From positions 51,442-115,441 of the forward strand of contig NZ_JAFLVT010000002.1 of the NCBI RefSeq assembly GCF_017316025.1: a DNA stretch of 64,000 bases. The letters run 5' to 3'. Every line of letters begins with the position of its first letter. The stretch's first letter is position 1. The notes under the pieces were generated by a model. The model was not told the DNA's origin and searched no databases. It worked only from the letters and a program-made list of their open reading frames with translations. Below, piece by piece: positions 19,960 through 28,372 of this stretch. A program made the position numbers and the translations under genes. This DNA is from Candidatus Enterococcus myersii (lineage in GTDB: Bacteria; Bacillota; Bacilli; Lactobacillales; Enterococcaceae).

Positions 19960-20230
19960 GTCTGAGAAAAGAAATTGTAAATTTTTCACAAAGAAAAGCT
20001 TTATTAATCGTTTCATTCTTTCATTGTTTTTCTACTTAATGAGGACTTGCTACTAATCTGAAGCAAAATGAATAAAGAATTGTCAAATTTTTGCTTTAAT
20101 CGCAGCTTTTTTCTACAATAAAGAAAAGAGTGAATCAAAAAAGAGTATAAAAAAAATATAGCTACTTTTTTGAGGTTTTTAATGGCAAGATTTTTCACAG
20201 GTATGAAGCGTGATAGGAGGAGTTGATTTA
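19960..20230 (+). other. Gene-free leader of glycerate kinase
   Basis: AT-rich. It contains the promoter at 20091-20119, and about 110 bases of untranslated leader follow. No riboswitch was recognised. Confidence 0.4.
20091..20119 (+). promoter_or_regulatory. Promoter of glycerate kinase
   Basis: TTGCTT (20091-20096), 17 bases, TACAAT (20114-20119). Confidence 0.6.
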
Positions 20231-21337
20231 ATGAAGGCGTTGGTGGCAATTGATTCATATAAAGGCAGTGCTACTTCACAAGAATTAAATGCAGCCGTCT
20301 GTCAGAAGTTGACAGAAATGGGCATAGCAAGTTGTAATGTACCAATAGCCGATGGTGGTGAAGGTACCATGGCTATTTTAGCGGCCGCTTTTACAGGCAA
20401 AGAAATAGCAGTTCCTACAATTGACTTATTAGGTCAGCCTATTACAGGTAAGTATTGGCTAACTGAAATCGCTGGCGTCAAAACGGCTATCATTGAGTCT
20501 GCTCAAATTCTTGGTCTAACCCAGATCACCCCTAGTGAAAAAACAATTCAAAAAGCACATTCCTATGGTTTAGGTCTGGTAATTTTAGCGGCATTAAAAA
20601 AGGCAAAACAAGTGTATGTTTCCTTAGGGGGAAGTGGTGTAAACGATGGCGGCTTGGGCATGTTAGCGGCACTTAATCAACAAGATATTCCCTCAAAAAA
20701 TCCCTTACTTTTAGGCAAAGACTTTTTGCAAGCTGTAAGACTACCAAATTTTACGGCAAAAAAAATAATTGGTTTAACAGATGTGAGTAATTTTTATACG
20801 GGCGCTCATGGCTTTACGTATATTTTTGGCCCTCAAAAAGGAGGCACACCAGCTATTTTAGCGCAATTGGAAGCAGGCGCAAAATGTGTCCAAAAAAAAT
20901 TTCAAGATAAAATTGACGTTAATGCCTTCTCTGGCAGTGGGGCAGCCGGAGGAATTGGTGGTGGACTATTATTAGCCGGGGGCATGTTGCAGCCTGGTTT
21001 TCCAACCATTGCGCAAATGCTAAAGCTGGAAGAAAAAATGGCAGATTGTAAATTTGTCATTACCGGTGAAGGTCGTTTTGATGAGCAAACTGCCCAAGGT
21101 AAGGTACCTTTAGGTATGGCGCGTCTAGCTCGGCGGCATAACTTAGCAGTTGTTGCTTTTTGTGGCGCACGCCCAGATCATACAGTAGGGATTGAATATC
21201 ATTTTGACGGAGTTTTTGCCATTCAAACGAAGCCGCTTTCTTTACAAAATGCCATGGTAAAAGAAACAACACTACATAACATTGGGCTTTTAACGGAAAA
21301 TGTCATGAAGGTTTATCTAGCTGGGAAAAATAGTTAA
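20231..21337 (+). CDS. Glycerate kinase (GlxK/GarK family)
   Basis: Phosphorylates D-glycerate with ATP, feeding it into glycolysis as 2- or 3-phosphoglycerate. 368 residues, normal for family I. Seen: N-terminal DSYKGSATS, PIADGGEGT near residue 40, LGGSGVNDGG near 138 and ITGEGRFDEQT near 280. The start is ATG 20231, where AGGAGG (20216-20221) gives good spacing; the upstream in-frame ATG at 20210 would lie before that site. It stands alone, with no glycerate transporter or hydroxypyruvate reductase beside it, so its supply route is unclear. Confidence 0.93.
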   Translation: MKALVAIDSYKGSATSQELNAAVCQKLTEMGIASCNVPIADGGEGTMAILAAAFTGKEIAVPTIDLLGQPITGKYWLTEIAGVKTAIIESAQILGLTQITPSEKTIQKAHSYGLGLVILAALKKAKQVYVSLGGSGVNDGGLGMLAALNQQDIPSKNPLLLGKDFLQAVRLPNFTAKKIIGLTDVSNFYTGAHGFTYIFGPQKGGTPAILAQLEAGAKCVQKKFQDKIDVNAFSGSGAAGGIGGGLLLAGGMLQPGFPTIAQMLKLEEKMADCKFVITGEGRFDEQTAQGKVPLGMARLARRHNLAVVAFCGARPDHTVGIEYHFDGVFAIQTKPLSLQNAMVKETTLHNIGLLTENVMKVYLAGKNS

Positions 21338-21383
21338 TAATTACAAAAAAGTTATGATGATACTTATTTTTTATAAAGCAAAT

Positions 21384-21435
21384 AAAAAAGCTGACTGAAA
21401 TCTTTTTAGTAAATAAAGATTCGGCCAGCTTTTTA
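21384..21435. terminator. Bidirectional terminator between the convergent glycerate kinase and LysR genes
   Basis: AAAAAGCTGACTGAAATCTT pairs with AAGATTCGGCCAGCTTTTT (two G-U pairs). T tracts occur on both strands. Confidence 0.88.
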
Positions 21436-21443
21436 TCTTAGGT

Positions 21444-22280
21444 TTAAAAAACTTTATTTTCCAATAAATGAGGAACGAGAATTTCAATGTAGGCGCTAAT
21501 CTCGCGTAAAACGTCTTTAAAAACCGCTTTATGGGTCAATAAATAAAAATGGCGTAAATGATGTTCGTGAATTGCTTCGTAGGCAATATCATGGGAAATA
21601 GCCAGTTTTGAAATAATTGAACGACCAAATCCTTCACGCAATAAGGCTAGGATGGCTTCATTATTATCCACATATAAAATTTGCGGCAATAAATTATTTT
21701 CCCGCAAATAAATTTCATTATAAAAACGTAAACCCGATTCATTTTCCCGTAAAAGCCAATATGGAGAGTCTTCTTTTCCAGCCAAAACTAATTCATCTTC
21801 ATAAATAGCTGTTTGATTGATGGCCTCATTGCGTTCTGGTTTTTCAATAAAACCAATACTGACTTTATTTTGAGCCATTTGCTGGCCGACTTCTTCTGAA
21901 TTCATCAATTTAATAGAAAAATCAACATTTGGAAATTGTTTGACGAGATATGGGATTAATTTAGGAACAAAATAAACAGCACAAGTATGAGAACAGCCGA
22001 TAATGCATTGGAGGCGGAAATTTTCTTGATTTTTAAGACGTTGACTCGTGTCATCCCACTCTTCAATAATTTGTAACGCACGGGGATATAAGAAAACAGC
22101 TTCTTTGGTGGGGATGATTTCTTGTTTGCCGTTGCGAATGAATAATTCCACTTGTAAATGTTCTTCTAATTTTTTTATTTGTGCTGAGATAGTTGGTTGT
22201 GACAAAAACAGATCTTCGGCAGTATGGGTAAAATTTCTCGTCTCATAGACAGAAACAAAGGTGTGTAACAGATGTAACAT
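21444..22280 (-). CDS. LysR family transcriptional regulator
   Basis: 278-residue LysR-type regulator. The N-terminal winged helix (about 1-60) carries FTHTAEDLFLSQPTISAQIK. The effector domain runs from about 90 to the end. AGGTCC/GAGG lies just before ATG 22280. It diverges from the TDT transporter gene with 145 bases between, the standard LysR layout, so it most likely controls that transporter in response to its substrate. Two palindromes in the gap support this. Confidence 0.88.
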   Translation of the reverse strand: MLHLLHTFVSVYETRNFTHTAEDLFLSQPTISAQIKKLEEHLQVELFIRNGKQEIIPTKEAVFLYPRALQIIEEWDDTSQRLKNQENFRLQCIIGCSHTCAVYFVPKLIPYLVKQFPNVDFSIKLMNSEEVGQQMAQNKVSIGFIEKPERNEAINQTAIYEDELVLAGKEDSPYWLLRENESGLRFYNEIYLRENNLLPQILYVDNNEAILALLREGFGRSIISKLAISHDIAYEAIHEHHLRHFYLLTHKAVFKDVLREISAYIEILVPHLLENKVF

Positions 22281-22317
22281 CAGAGGACCTCCGTTTTAAT
22301 TAAAAAAACTAATAATA

Positions 22318-22329
22318 AGTATTTATACT
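22318..22329. promoter_or_regulatory. Palindrome, possible LysR operator
   Basis: AGTAT-TT-ATACT inside an AT-rich dyad, with an embedded T-N11-A pattern, in the divergent gap and upstream of the transporter -10 (TATACT, 22359-22364). Confidence 0.45.
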
Positions 22330-22373
22330 ATTTATTTTTCTTTTAGTCAAAATATCACTATACTAATAACGAA

Positions 22374-22385
22374 CTCACTAGTGAG
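22374..22385. promoter_or_regulatory. Perfect 12-bp palindrome at the transporter transcript start
   Basis: CTCACTAGTGAG, about 10 bases after the -10 box, so a protein bound here would block transcription. Confidence 0.4.
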
Positions 22386-22425
22386 AAAGTAAACAATCTT
22401 TTTATTACAATTAGGAGGAACAAAA

Positions 22426-23391
22426 GTGCGAGACTTTCTAAAAATCATTCCTATTCCCATTTGCGGATTAATCTTGGGTTTAGCGACTTGCGGTAACGTG
22501 TTAAAAACGTATGGCTTAAACTTTTTTGGCAATAGTTTAGGTCTTATTGCCGGAATTTTATTTGTTGCAATCTTACTAAAGCTAGTTTTAACTTTTAGCC
22601 ATGCCCATGCCAGTTTACAAGATCCCATCATTGCGTCTGTATCCCCAACATTCACGATGGGAACAATGGTCTTATGTACCTATTTACTGCAAATTCAAGC
22701 AATTGCACCTTATGTAAAATATCTATGGCTTTTGGCAATTTTAATTCATTATTATTTGATGACTTACTTTACCTATCATTTTCTAATTAAACCAAGCGTT
22801 AAAATAGATCATCTGTATCCAAGCTGGTTTATTGTTTACGTAGGTATTGGTGTCATTTCAGTTACCAGCAGTAACTTCTTTCCAGAAATCGGGCAGTTGA
22901 ATTTCTGGGTGGGACTATTCTTTTATTTGGTCTTACTGCCTTTTATTATTCATCGCGTCTTTTTATTTAAAAATATGGCCGAGGCAACACTTCCCCTGAT
23001 TACCATTATTGCGGCACCGGGTTCTTTGGAACTAACCGGCTATTTAAAAGCTTTTTTCAAACCGAATATAGCTCTAGTCGTTGGTCTATTGATTTTATCA
23101 CAGATTTTGTATTGGTTCATCATTTTCCACGTCATAAAAATGATTCGGTTGCCATTTTATCCTAGCTACGCAGCATTTACATTTCCGCTGGCGATCTCAG
23201 CCTTTGCCAGCCGCAGTGCAGGGAGTTTTTTAACAGCAATGGGTTATCGCGTTATCGTAATTGAACATTTGGCAAAAATAGAGACCGCAATCGCAGTGAT
23301 AATGGTCTTGTATGTTTTAGCCCATTATTTAAATTTTTTAGCAAAACAGGCATGGATTTTATATTTTAAGCATCAGAAACAAAAAATTTAA
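22426..23391 (+). CDS. TDT (TehA/SLAC1-like) family transporter
   Basis: Integral membrane protein, 321 residues and about ten TM helices, of the tellurite-resistance/dicarboxylate transporter family. It has the family's N-terminal IPIPICGLILGLA stretch with the conserved proline-glycine pattern and a mid-protein APGSLELTGY. Members carry anions such as C4-dicarboxylates, sulfite or chloride; the substrate here cannot be told. The start is GTG 22426 with AGGAGG 8 bases upstream. It is divergent from, and probably regulated by, the adjacent LysR protein. Confidence 0.85.
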   Translation: MRDFLKIIPIPICGLILGLATCGNVLKTYGLNFFGNSLGLIAGILFVAILLKLVLTFSHAHASLQDPIIASVSPTFTMGTMVLCTYLLQIQAIAPYVKYLWLLAILIHYYLMTYFTYHFLIKPSVKIDHLYPSWFIVYVGIGVISVTSSNFFPEIGQLNFWVGLFFYLVLLPFIIHRVFLFKNMAEATLPLITIIAAPGSLELTGYLKAFFKPNIALVVGLLILSQILYWFIIFHVIKMIRLPFYPSYAAFTFPLAISAFASRSAGSFLTAMGYRVIVIEHLAKIETAIAVIMVLYVLAHYLNFLAKQAWILYFKHQKQKI

Positions 23392-23393
23392 AA

Positions 23394-23452
23394 CAAAAAG
23401 TCGGAAGTCTACAAAAATTCATTCAAATTTTTGTAAACTTTACGACTTTTTA
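23394..23452. terminator. Terminator after the TDT gene
   Basis: AAAAAGTCG, AGT and ACAAAAATT arms are matched in order by AATTTTTGT, ACT and CGACTTTTT. T tracts on both sides make it usable in both directions. Confidence 0.8.
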
Positions 23453-23798
23453 TATTTTTTAGGGACTAAAAATAGGACCAAGGAGGCGTACTTGGAGTGG
23501 AACTTTTTAGCCAAGCGAAAATAGTAAACACGTGGTTTTGTTTATCTAGCCGACCATTAAGCCGTTAAGAAAAGCTGAAGTAATCCTTCAGTCCGTGCCA
23601 ACGGCTTAAAACTTGCTAAAATAGCTTTTGCATTTTTGTAACTTTCGGTTTTTGCCAAAAGGTCGATCCGTGAAGTTGGACAGGTAAAAAGTCAGATAAT
23701 GCCAAAGTAGTCAAATCAATTTTTTTCCTGTAAAAAATGATACTTCTTTTATAAATCAGAAAAGACAGTTTTATCCTTTTCTTCTCGGTGTAAAAAGA
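23453..23798. other. Gene-free stretch with a structured core
   Basis: About 345 bases without a supported coding frame. It contains the nested inverted repeat at 23557-23609. The GC-richer parts near 23460-23480 and 23650-23690 differ from the surrounding AT-rich spacer and could be remnants of an old gene, but nothing was recognised. Confidence 0.4.
23557..23609. repeat. Nested perfect inverted repeat
   Basis: TTAAGCCGTT (23557-23566) and AACGGCTTAA (23600-23609) enclose CTGAAG-TAATC-CTTCAG (23575-23591). There is no T tract, so it is not an ordinary terminator. Confidence 0.75.
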
Positions 23799-24245
23799 TC
23801 AATTTGTAGCTGCTAATAAAACTTCGTAAATTCGGGCTACATCTTTTGGTGTGCCTCGCAATTCATAATCAGCTAGAAATGGACAGTCAAATTGTGTTGC
23901 GTACTGTTTGGCTGTCAGGCAATACTGGCGGTTAAAGTTTTTATTCCCACTGCCGACAATGCCAAGACAATGTTTGGCATTCTCTTCATAGGCAATGTAT
24001 TCTCGTAAGGCTTCTGTTAAAATTTCTTGATCGCCATTATCAACACCATTTCCTCCTTCTAAATAAGTAGGAACAAAGACAAAGAAAGGTTCAGTAATCA
24101 CTTCTGGTAATGTATTATCGTCGACTGCTTGTAGCGTAATTGTCGGATTTTTAGTGTCTATTTCATGTTGTTGCGCGGCATATTTTTGTAAATTTGTCAC
24201 AAAAGCACGGGTGTTGCCAGAAATTGACATGTAATAAATGTTCAT
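23799..24245 (-). CDS. nrdI: NrdI flavodoxin-like protein
   Basis: Small FMN protein, 148 residues, that supplies oxidant to assemble the Mn(III)2-tyrosyl radical of class Ib ribonucleotide reductase. Seen: the FMN phosphate loop SISGNTRAF at residues 7-15, PTYLEGG near 60 and a GSGNKNFNRQYC stretch near 97. AGGAGA lies 8 bases before ATG 24245. nrdE, nrdF and nrdH are not in the window, so this copy stands alone. In enterococci it is often close to nrdEF. Confidence 0.88.
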   Translation of the reverse strand: MNIYYMSISGNTRAFVTNLQKYAAQQHEIDTKNPTITLQAVDDNTLPEVITEPFFVFVPTYLEGGNGVDNGDQEILTEALREYIAYEENAKHCLGIVGSGNKNFNRQYCLTAKQYATQFDCPFLADYELRGTPKDVARIYEVLLAATN

Positions 24246-24369
24246 GGAAATCTCTCCTTTATAAATACTGCTTTAACTTGAAGTATAACATGCTTTTTTG
24301 ATAAATTTGTAAAAGCTCCCTTGGTAAAATATTTTAGCCGTGTTAAGCTTGTTAGTGGAGGTTGATAAC

Positions 24370-24936
24370 ATGATACGTTATGCAAAAAAGTCTGATGCTG
24401 CTGCGATAGCACCTTTAGTCTTAGTAATTTTAGAGGATATGGAGTTGCCTTTTGTACAAAAATATGGAGCAAAAAAAACATTAGCACTCTTAGAAGAAAG
24501 TGTGGCCATTCCTGATTACCGTTATGGCTATAAACGGGCCTTGGTAAAAGAAGTTGATGGCAAAGTTGCCGGAGTAGCTTATGGCTATCCTGCCAGTGAA
24601 GAAAAAATGATTGATGAACCGTTAATCACTTTGCTGGAAAAATTTGGGATCCCAAAAGATACACGCCTTTTTACCGATCCAGAAACTATTGATCCAGAAT
24701 GGTATTTAGACTCTATTTCTGTAGCACCTGAATTTCGGGGACAAGGGATTGGTGGTAAACTATTGGCAGCACTCCCACAAATTGCAAAACGCGATGGCGA
24801 AGATGTCATTGGTTTAAGCGTGGACGTGAAAAATCCGGGTGCAAAACGATTATATGAACGAAATGGCTTTAAAACAGTAGCAAAAACAATGATCGCTGGT
24901 CACCAGTATGAACATATGCAAAAACCAATTGCGTAA
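24370..24936 (+). CDS. GNAT family N-acetyltransferase
   Basis: 188-residue acyl-CoA-dependent acetyltransferase of unknown substrate. The acetyl-CoA loop RGQGIGGKLL lies at about residues 124-133, after the beta-4 strand LDSISVAPEF. The C-terminal NPGAKRLYERNGF motif is also typical. The start is ATG 24370 with GGAGG 8 bases before it; the in-frame ATG at 24340 lies upstream of that site. It is a single-gene unit divergent from nrdI and closed by a terminator. Confidence 0.87.
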   Translation: MIRYAKKSDAAAIAPLVLVILEDMELPFVQKYGAKKTLALLEESVAIPDYRYGYKRALVKEVDGKVAGVAYGYPASEEKMIDEPLITLLEKFGIPKDTRLFTDPETIDPEWYLDSISVAPEFRGQGIGGKLLAALPQIAKRDGEDVIGLSVDVKNPGAKRLYERNGFKTVAKTMIAGHQYEHMQKPIA

Positions 24937-24940
24937 AAAA

Positions 24941-24974
24941 AGACCGCTGAAAATAAACCAGCGGTCTTTTTTTT
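24941..24974. terminator. Terminator after the GNAT gene
   Basis: AGACCGCTG and CAGCGGTCT form a perfect stem with flanking A and T runs. Confidence 0.9.
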
Positions 24975-24994
24975 GATTGACGAATAATTAAATG

Positions 24995-25023
24995 TTGGGT
25001 ATTGTTTAGTAAACAATTATAAG
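24995..25023 (+). promoter_or_regulatory. Promoter and operator of the LacI-type repressor gene
   Basis: TTGGGT (24995-25000), then a 17-base spacer that is itself the palindrome ATTGTTTAGTAAACAAT (25001-25017), then TATAAG. Repressor binding would shut its own promoter. Confidence 0.75.
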
Positions 25024-25034
25024 GAGTAGAAGCT

Positions 25035-26057
25035 ATGGTAGGAATTCGGGATGTGGCACGACGAGCAGGCGTAAGTCCTGGCACAGTGTCAAGAGTATTG
25101 AACAGTGATCCAACATTATCAGTAGCAGCAGCGACAAAAGAACGTATTTATATAGCCATTAAAGAACTTGATTATAATATGGATAAAAGAAAATATGTGA
25201 AAAAAAGATTGCCTTCAATTGGTGTGATTACATCAACTAGTCGCCAAAAAGAATTGGATGATCCCTATTTTAATGCCTTAAGAATGGGGTTAGAGCAAGA
25301 GGCTCGACGTTTACACATTGGAATGAACCGCGTTTATAATTTGGAGGATAATCCCAAAGCGTGGCAGGATTTTGATAAATTAGGTGCGATCATTGTGGTG
25401 GGAACTGTTTCCGAACAGGCTGTTCGCCGTTTGCTAAAACAAAATAGAAACATCGTTGTGATTGATAACCCCGATATCAATCAGGAGGTAGACATGGTGT
25501 ATGCTGATTTTGAGCGAATGACAAAGCGCGTCTTGCAACTCTTTTATGAAAAAGGACATCGTCGTATCGGCTATATTGGCGGTTTCAATATTGCGATTGA
25601 TGAAGAAGGTGAAAAAAAATACGATGAAAATGAAAAAAGGTTACGGGCTTATCAATCCTTTATAACAGCCAAAAAATTAATGCCGCAAAGCAAAATAGGA
25701 CTGTGGGAACCGTTGGAAGGTAAACGCATGATGGATGAGTGGTTGGCAGAAGAAGAAAAGTTACCAACAGCTATTTTGGTTGGAAGTGACCCGTTGGCAG
25801 TCGGAGTGTATCGTGCTTTACAGTCAGCTGGATTAATCGTAGGTAAAGATGTTGAAATTGCCAGTTTTGATGATATTGAAATTGCCGAATTTTTAACGCC
25901 AAGTTTAACAACGGTACACATTAGCGCAAATGAAATTGCCAAAGCAGCAGTACGTTTAGCTAAAGAGCGAATAGAAGGGCAGCGTCAAGAGCCAGTCATT
26001 ATGACGTTCCCCTCAAAACTGGTCGTTCGAGAAAGTTTTATTCCAAATGAAGGCTAA
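25035..26057 (+). CDS. LacI/GalR family transcriptional repressor
   Basis: 340-residue sugar-responsive repressor. The HTH lies at residues 3-22 (IRDVARRAGVSPGTVSRVLN), followed by the hinge. A periplasmic-binding-like effector domain starts at about 60 (PSIGVITST) and ends with the FDDIEIAEFLTPSLTTV pattern of GalR-type proteins. AAGGAG is 8 bases before ATG 25035. It lies directly upstream of the alpha-galactosidase gene on the same strand, but is separated from it by a terminator and a second promoter that carries the same operator core. The inducer is probably galactose or an alpha-galactoside (inference). Confidence 0.9.
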   Translation: MVGIRDVARRAGVSPGTVSRVLNSDPTLSVAAATKERIYIAIKELDYNMDKRKYVKKRLPSIGVITSTSRQKELDDPYFNALRMGLEQEARRLHIGMNRVYNLEDNPKAWQDFDKLGAIIVVGTVSEQAVRRLLKQNRNIVVIDNPDINQEVDMVYADFERMTKRVLQLFYEKGHRRIGYIGGFNIAIDEEGEKKYDENEKRLRAYQSFITAKKLMPQSKIGLWEPLEGKRMMDEWLAEEEKLPTAILVGSDPLAVGVYRALQSAGLIVGKDVEIASFDDIEIAEFLTPSLTTVHISANEIAKAAVRLAKERIEGQRQEPVIMTFPSKLVVRESFIPNEG

Positions 26058-26092
26058 AGGAAAAACATAAAAAGTTTTTCCTTTTTTATTTT
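26057..26092 (+). terminator. Terminator after the repressor gene
   Basis: AAGGAAAAAC (26057-26066) pairs with GTTTTTCCTT (26074-26083), followed by a T-rich tail. Confidence 0.85.
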
Positions 26093-26096
26093 TCTC

Positions 26097-26126
26097 TTGA
26101 CAATTATGTTTAGTAAACATTATAAG
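26097..26126 (+). promoter_or_regulatory. Promoter and operator of the alpha-galactosidase operon
   Basis: Consensus TTGACA (26097-26102), an 18-base spacer holding the palindrome ATGTTTAGTAAACAT (26106-26120), then TATAAG. The core TGTTTAGTAAACA is identical to that at the repressor promoter. Confidence 0.8.
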
Positions 26127-26156
26127 GTAAACAACAAGACAAAAGGAGAGAAAATT

Positions 26157-28361
26157 ATGGAACAGAACTTTATTACATTGAGTGAAACAACACAAACTTT
26201 TCATCTACACAATAATGAAATCTCTTACATTATTAAAATCGAAGAGGACGGGGTCTTAAATCATCTATATTTTGGTAAAGCGATGAAACATTACAGCGGA
26301 CACAAGACCTATCCTAGACGAGATCGCGGTTTTTCAGGAAATGTACCGGGTAATCTTGAAAGGGCTTACTCAAAAGATACTTTACCGCAAGAGTACTCAA
26401 CTCACGGGAGCATGGATTATCGCTTACCAGCTACCATTATTCGCAGAGAAAATGGATCAAACTTACATGATTTTCGCTATTTTGATTATCAAATAAAAAC
26501 GGGTAAACCAAAGTTAGAAGGCTTACCACAGGCTTACGTTATGGCTGAAAAGGAAGCAACGACTTTAATCGTGGTGTTAAAAGATCGTCTGCAAGAAATA
26601 TATTTAAATTTGACTTATACGATTTATCACGAGCGACCAATTATTACGCGTTCTGTTTCCGTAGTCAACCAAACAGATGAAAGTATTACATTAGAAAAAA
26701 TTGCTTCTTTGCAATTGGATTTTCGCAATGACGGTCACTACGATGAAGTCATTTCTTTACCAGGGGCGCATCTAAAAGAGCGACAAATTAGTCGTGAAAA
26801 AATTCATGGGGGGATCCAAAATTTTGAAAGCCGTCGAGGTGCGTCTAGCCATCATATGAACAGCTTTATTGCTTTGGTCAATCACAATACAACAGAATTT
26901 AGCGGGCCAGCTATTGGTATGCATTTTGTTTATTCGGGGAATCATGCCTTTCAACTCGAAAAAGACCAGATTGAACAGTTGCGGGTATTAGTAGGAATTA
27001 ATGATTATAATTTTTCTTGGTTGTTAGCGGCCAACGAATCCTTTCAAACTCCAGAAGTAATTTTAGCCTATTCAGATCAAGGGTTAAATAAAATGAGTAG
27101 TACGCTCCATCATCTGCTAAGAGAACGAGTTGCTAGAGGAGAGCATCAGTACAAAGAACGCCCAATTTTGGTTAACAATTGGGAAGCGACTTATTTTGAT
27201 TTTGATAGTAAAAAAATCGAGGAAATTGTTGACGAGGCAGCAGCACTAGGAATTGAAATGTTTGTTTTAGATGATGGTTGGTTTGGTCATCGAGATTCTG
27301 ATAATTCCTCACTAGGAGACTGGTTTGAATATGAAGGAAAGTTGAAAGAGGGACTAAAAGGAATTGCAGATTATGTTCATAAAAAAGGTCTGCAGTTTGG
27401 CTTATGGTTTGAACCAGAAATGATTTCACTTGACTCGAAGCTTTATCAAAAACATCCGGATTATTTAATGCAAGAGCCCAATCGAACACCTTCGTCTTCA
27501 CGTGATCAGCATTTATTAGACATGGGAAGAAAAGAGGTTCGACAAAACATTGAACAACAGATTTGTGCAATTTTAGATGAAGTAGAAATTGATTATATTA
27601 AATGGGATATGAACCGCAGTTTATCTGATGTTTATTCCCTTGCTCTTTCTGAAAGAAGACAAGGTGAAGCGTCACATCGGCATATCTTAGGTGTTTATGA
27701 ATTAATTGAAAATCTAATTACTCGCTATCCTAAAATTTTATGGGAAGGCTGTTCAGGTGGTGGGGGCCGTTTTGACGCTGGTTTCTTGTATTACATGCCC
27801 CAATCATGGCCAACGGATAATACAGATGCAGTGGAACGTTTGAAAATTCAATATGGTACTAGTTTGGCTTATCCGATTTCTTCTATGACCGCGCATGTTT
27901 CAGCTGTTCCAAATCATCAGACAGGACGAATTACTTCTCTAAAGACCCGCGGCGATGTAGCTATGAGTGGCGTTTTTGGTTATGAACTGGACTTAACCGA
28001 ACTATCAGAAGAAGAAAAACTCATTGTAAAAGAACAAGTAGACTATTATCAAAAAATTCGTCCTCTGATTCAATTTGGCGAATTTTATCGCTTGAACAGT
28101 CCCTTTGAAGGAAATTTAACCGCTTGGATGTTTGTCTCTTGTGATCAAGCAGAAGCCGTGGTTTTAATGGCGAGAACTTTAGCTAATGCCCAACCGGTAT
28201 TTCACGAGGTCTTTTTAACAGGGTTAGACAAAAACGCATGTTATGAAGAACAGATCACCAAACAACGCTATTTTGGTGATGAATTGATGAATTTGGGTGT
28301 GAATGTACCGGATTTTTACGGTGATTTTCAAACCACGTTTATTCACTTGAAGAAAGTTTAG
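26157..28361 (+). CDS. Alpha-galactosidase, GH36
   Basis: Hydrolyses terminal alpha-1,6-galactose from melibiose, raffinose or similar sugars. 734 residues with no signal peptide, so cytoplasmic. A GH36 N-terminal beta-sandwich covers about 1-330. The TIM barrel has LDDGWFGHRD near 378, nucleophile Asp484 in YIKWDMNR, EGCSGGGGRFD near 535 and acid/base Asp554 in WPTDNTDA. These positions match well-studied 730-residue GH36 enzymes. The start is ATG 26157 after AAGGAG; the ATG at 26103 lies inside the operator. It is the first gene of a repressor-controlled operon with an MFS transporter and an acetyltransferase. Confidence 0.95.
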   Translation: MEQNFITLSETTQTFHLHNNEISYIIKIEEDGVLNHLYFGKAMKHYSGHKTYPRRDRGFSGNVPGNLERAYSKDTLPQEYSTHGSMDYRLPATIIRRENGSNLHDFRYFDYQIKTGKPKLEGLPQAYVMAEKEATTLIVVLKDRLQEIYLNLTYTIYHERPIITRSVSVVNQTDESITLEKIASLQLDFRNDGHYDEVISLPGAHLKERQISREKIHGGIQNFESRRGASSHHMNSFIALVNHNTTEFSGPAIGMHFVYSGNHAFQLEKDQIEQLRVLVGINDYNFSWLLAANESFQTPEVILAYSDQGLNKMSSTLHHLLRERVARGEHQYKERPILVNNWEATYFDFDSKKIEEIVDEAAALGIEMFVLDDGWFGHRDSDNSSLGDWFEYEGKLKEGLKGIADYVHKKGLQFGLWFEPEMISLDSKLYQKHPDYLMQEPNRTPSSSRDQHLLDMGRKEVRQNIEQQICAILDEVEIDYIKWDMNRSLSDVYSLALSERRQGEASHRHILGVYELIENLITRYPKILWEGCSGGGGRFDAGFLYYMPQSWPTDNTDAVERLKIQYGTSLAYPISSMTAHVSAVPNHQTGRITSLKTRGDVAMSGVFGYELDLTELSEEEKLIVKEQVDYYQKIRPLIQFGEFYRLNSPFEGNLTAWMFVSCDQAEAVVLMARTLANAQPVFHEVFLTGLDKNACYEEQITKQRYFGDELMNLGVNVPDFYGDFQTTFIHLKKV

Positions 28362-28372
28362 GGGGAAAATAG

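Noticed and set aside
27172..27570. 132-codon frame antisense to the alpha-galactosidase.
   Set aside because: Complete overlap with the catalytic barrel of a firm GH36 gene; no ribosome site.
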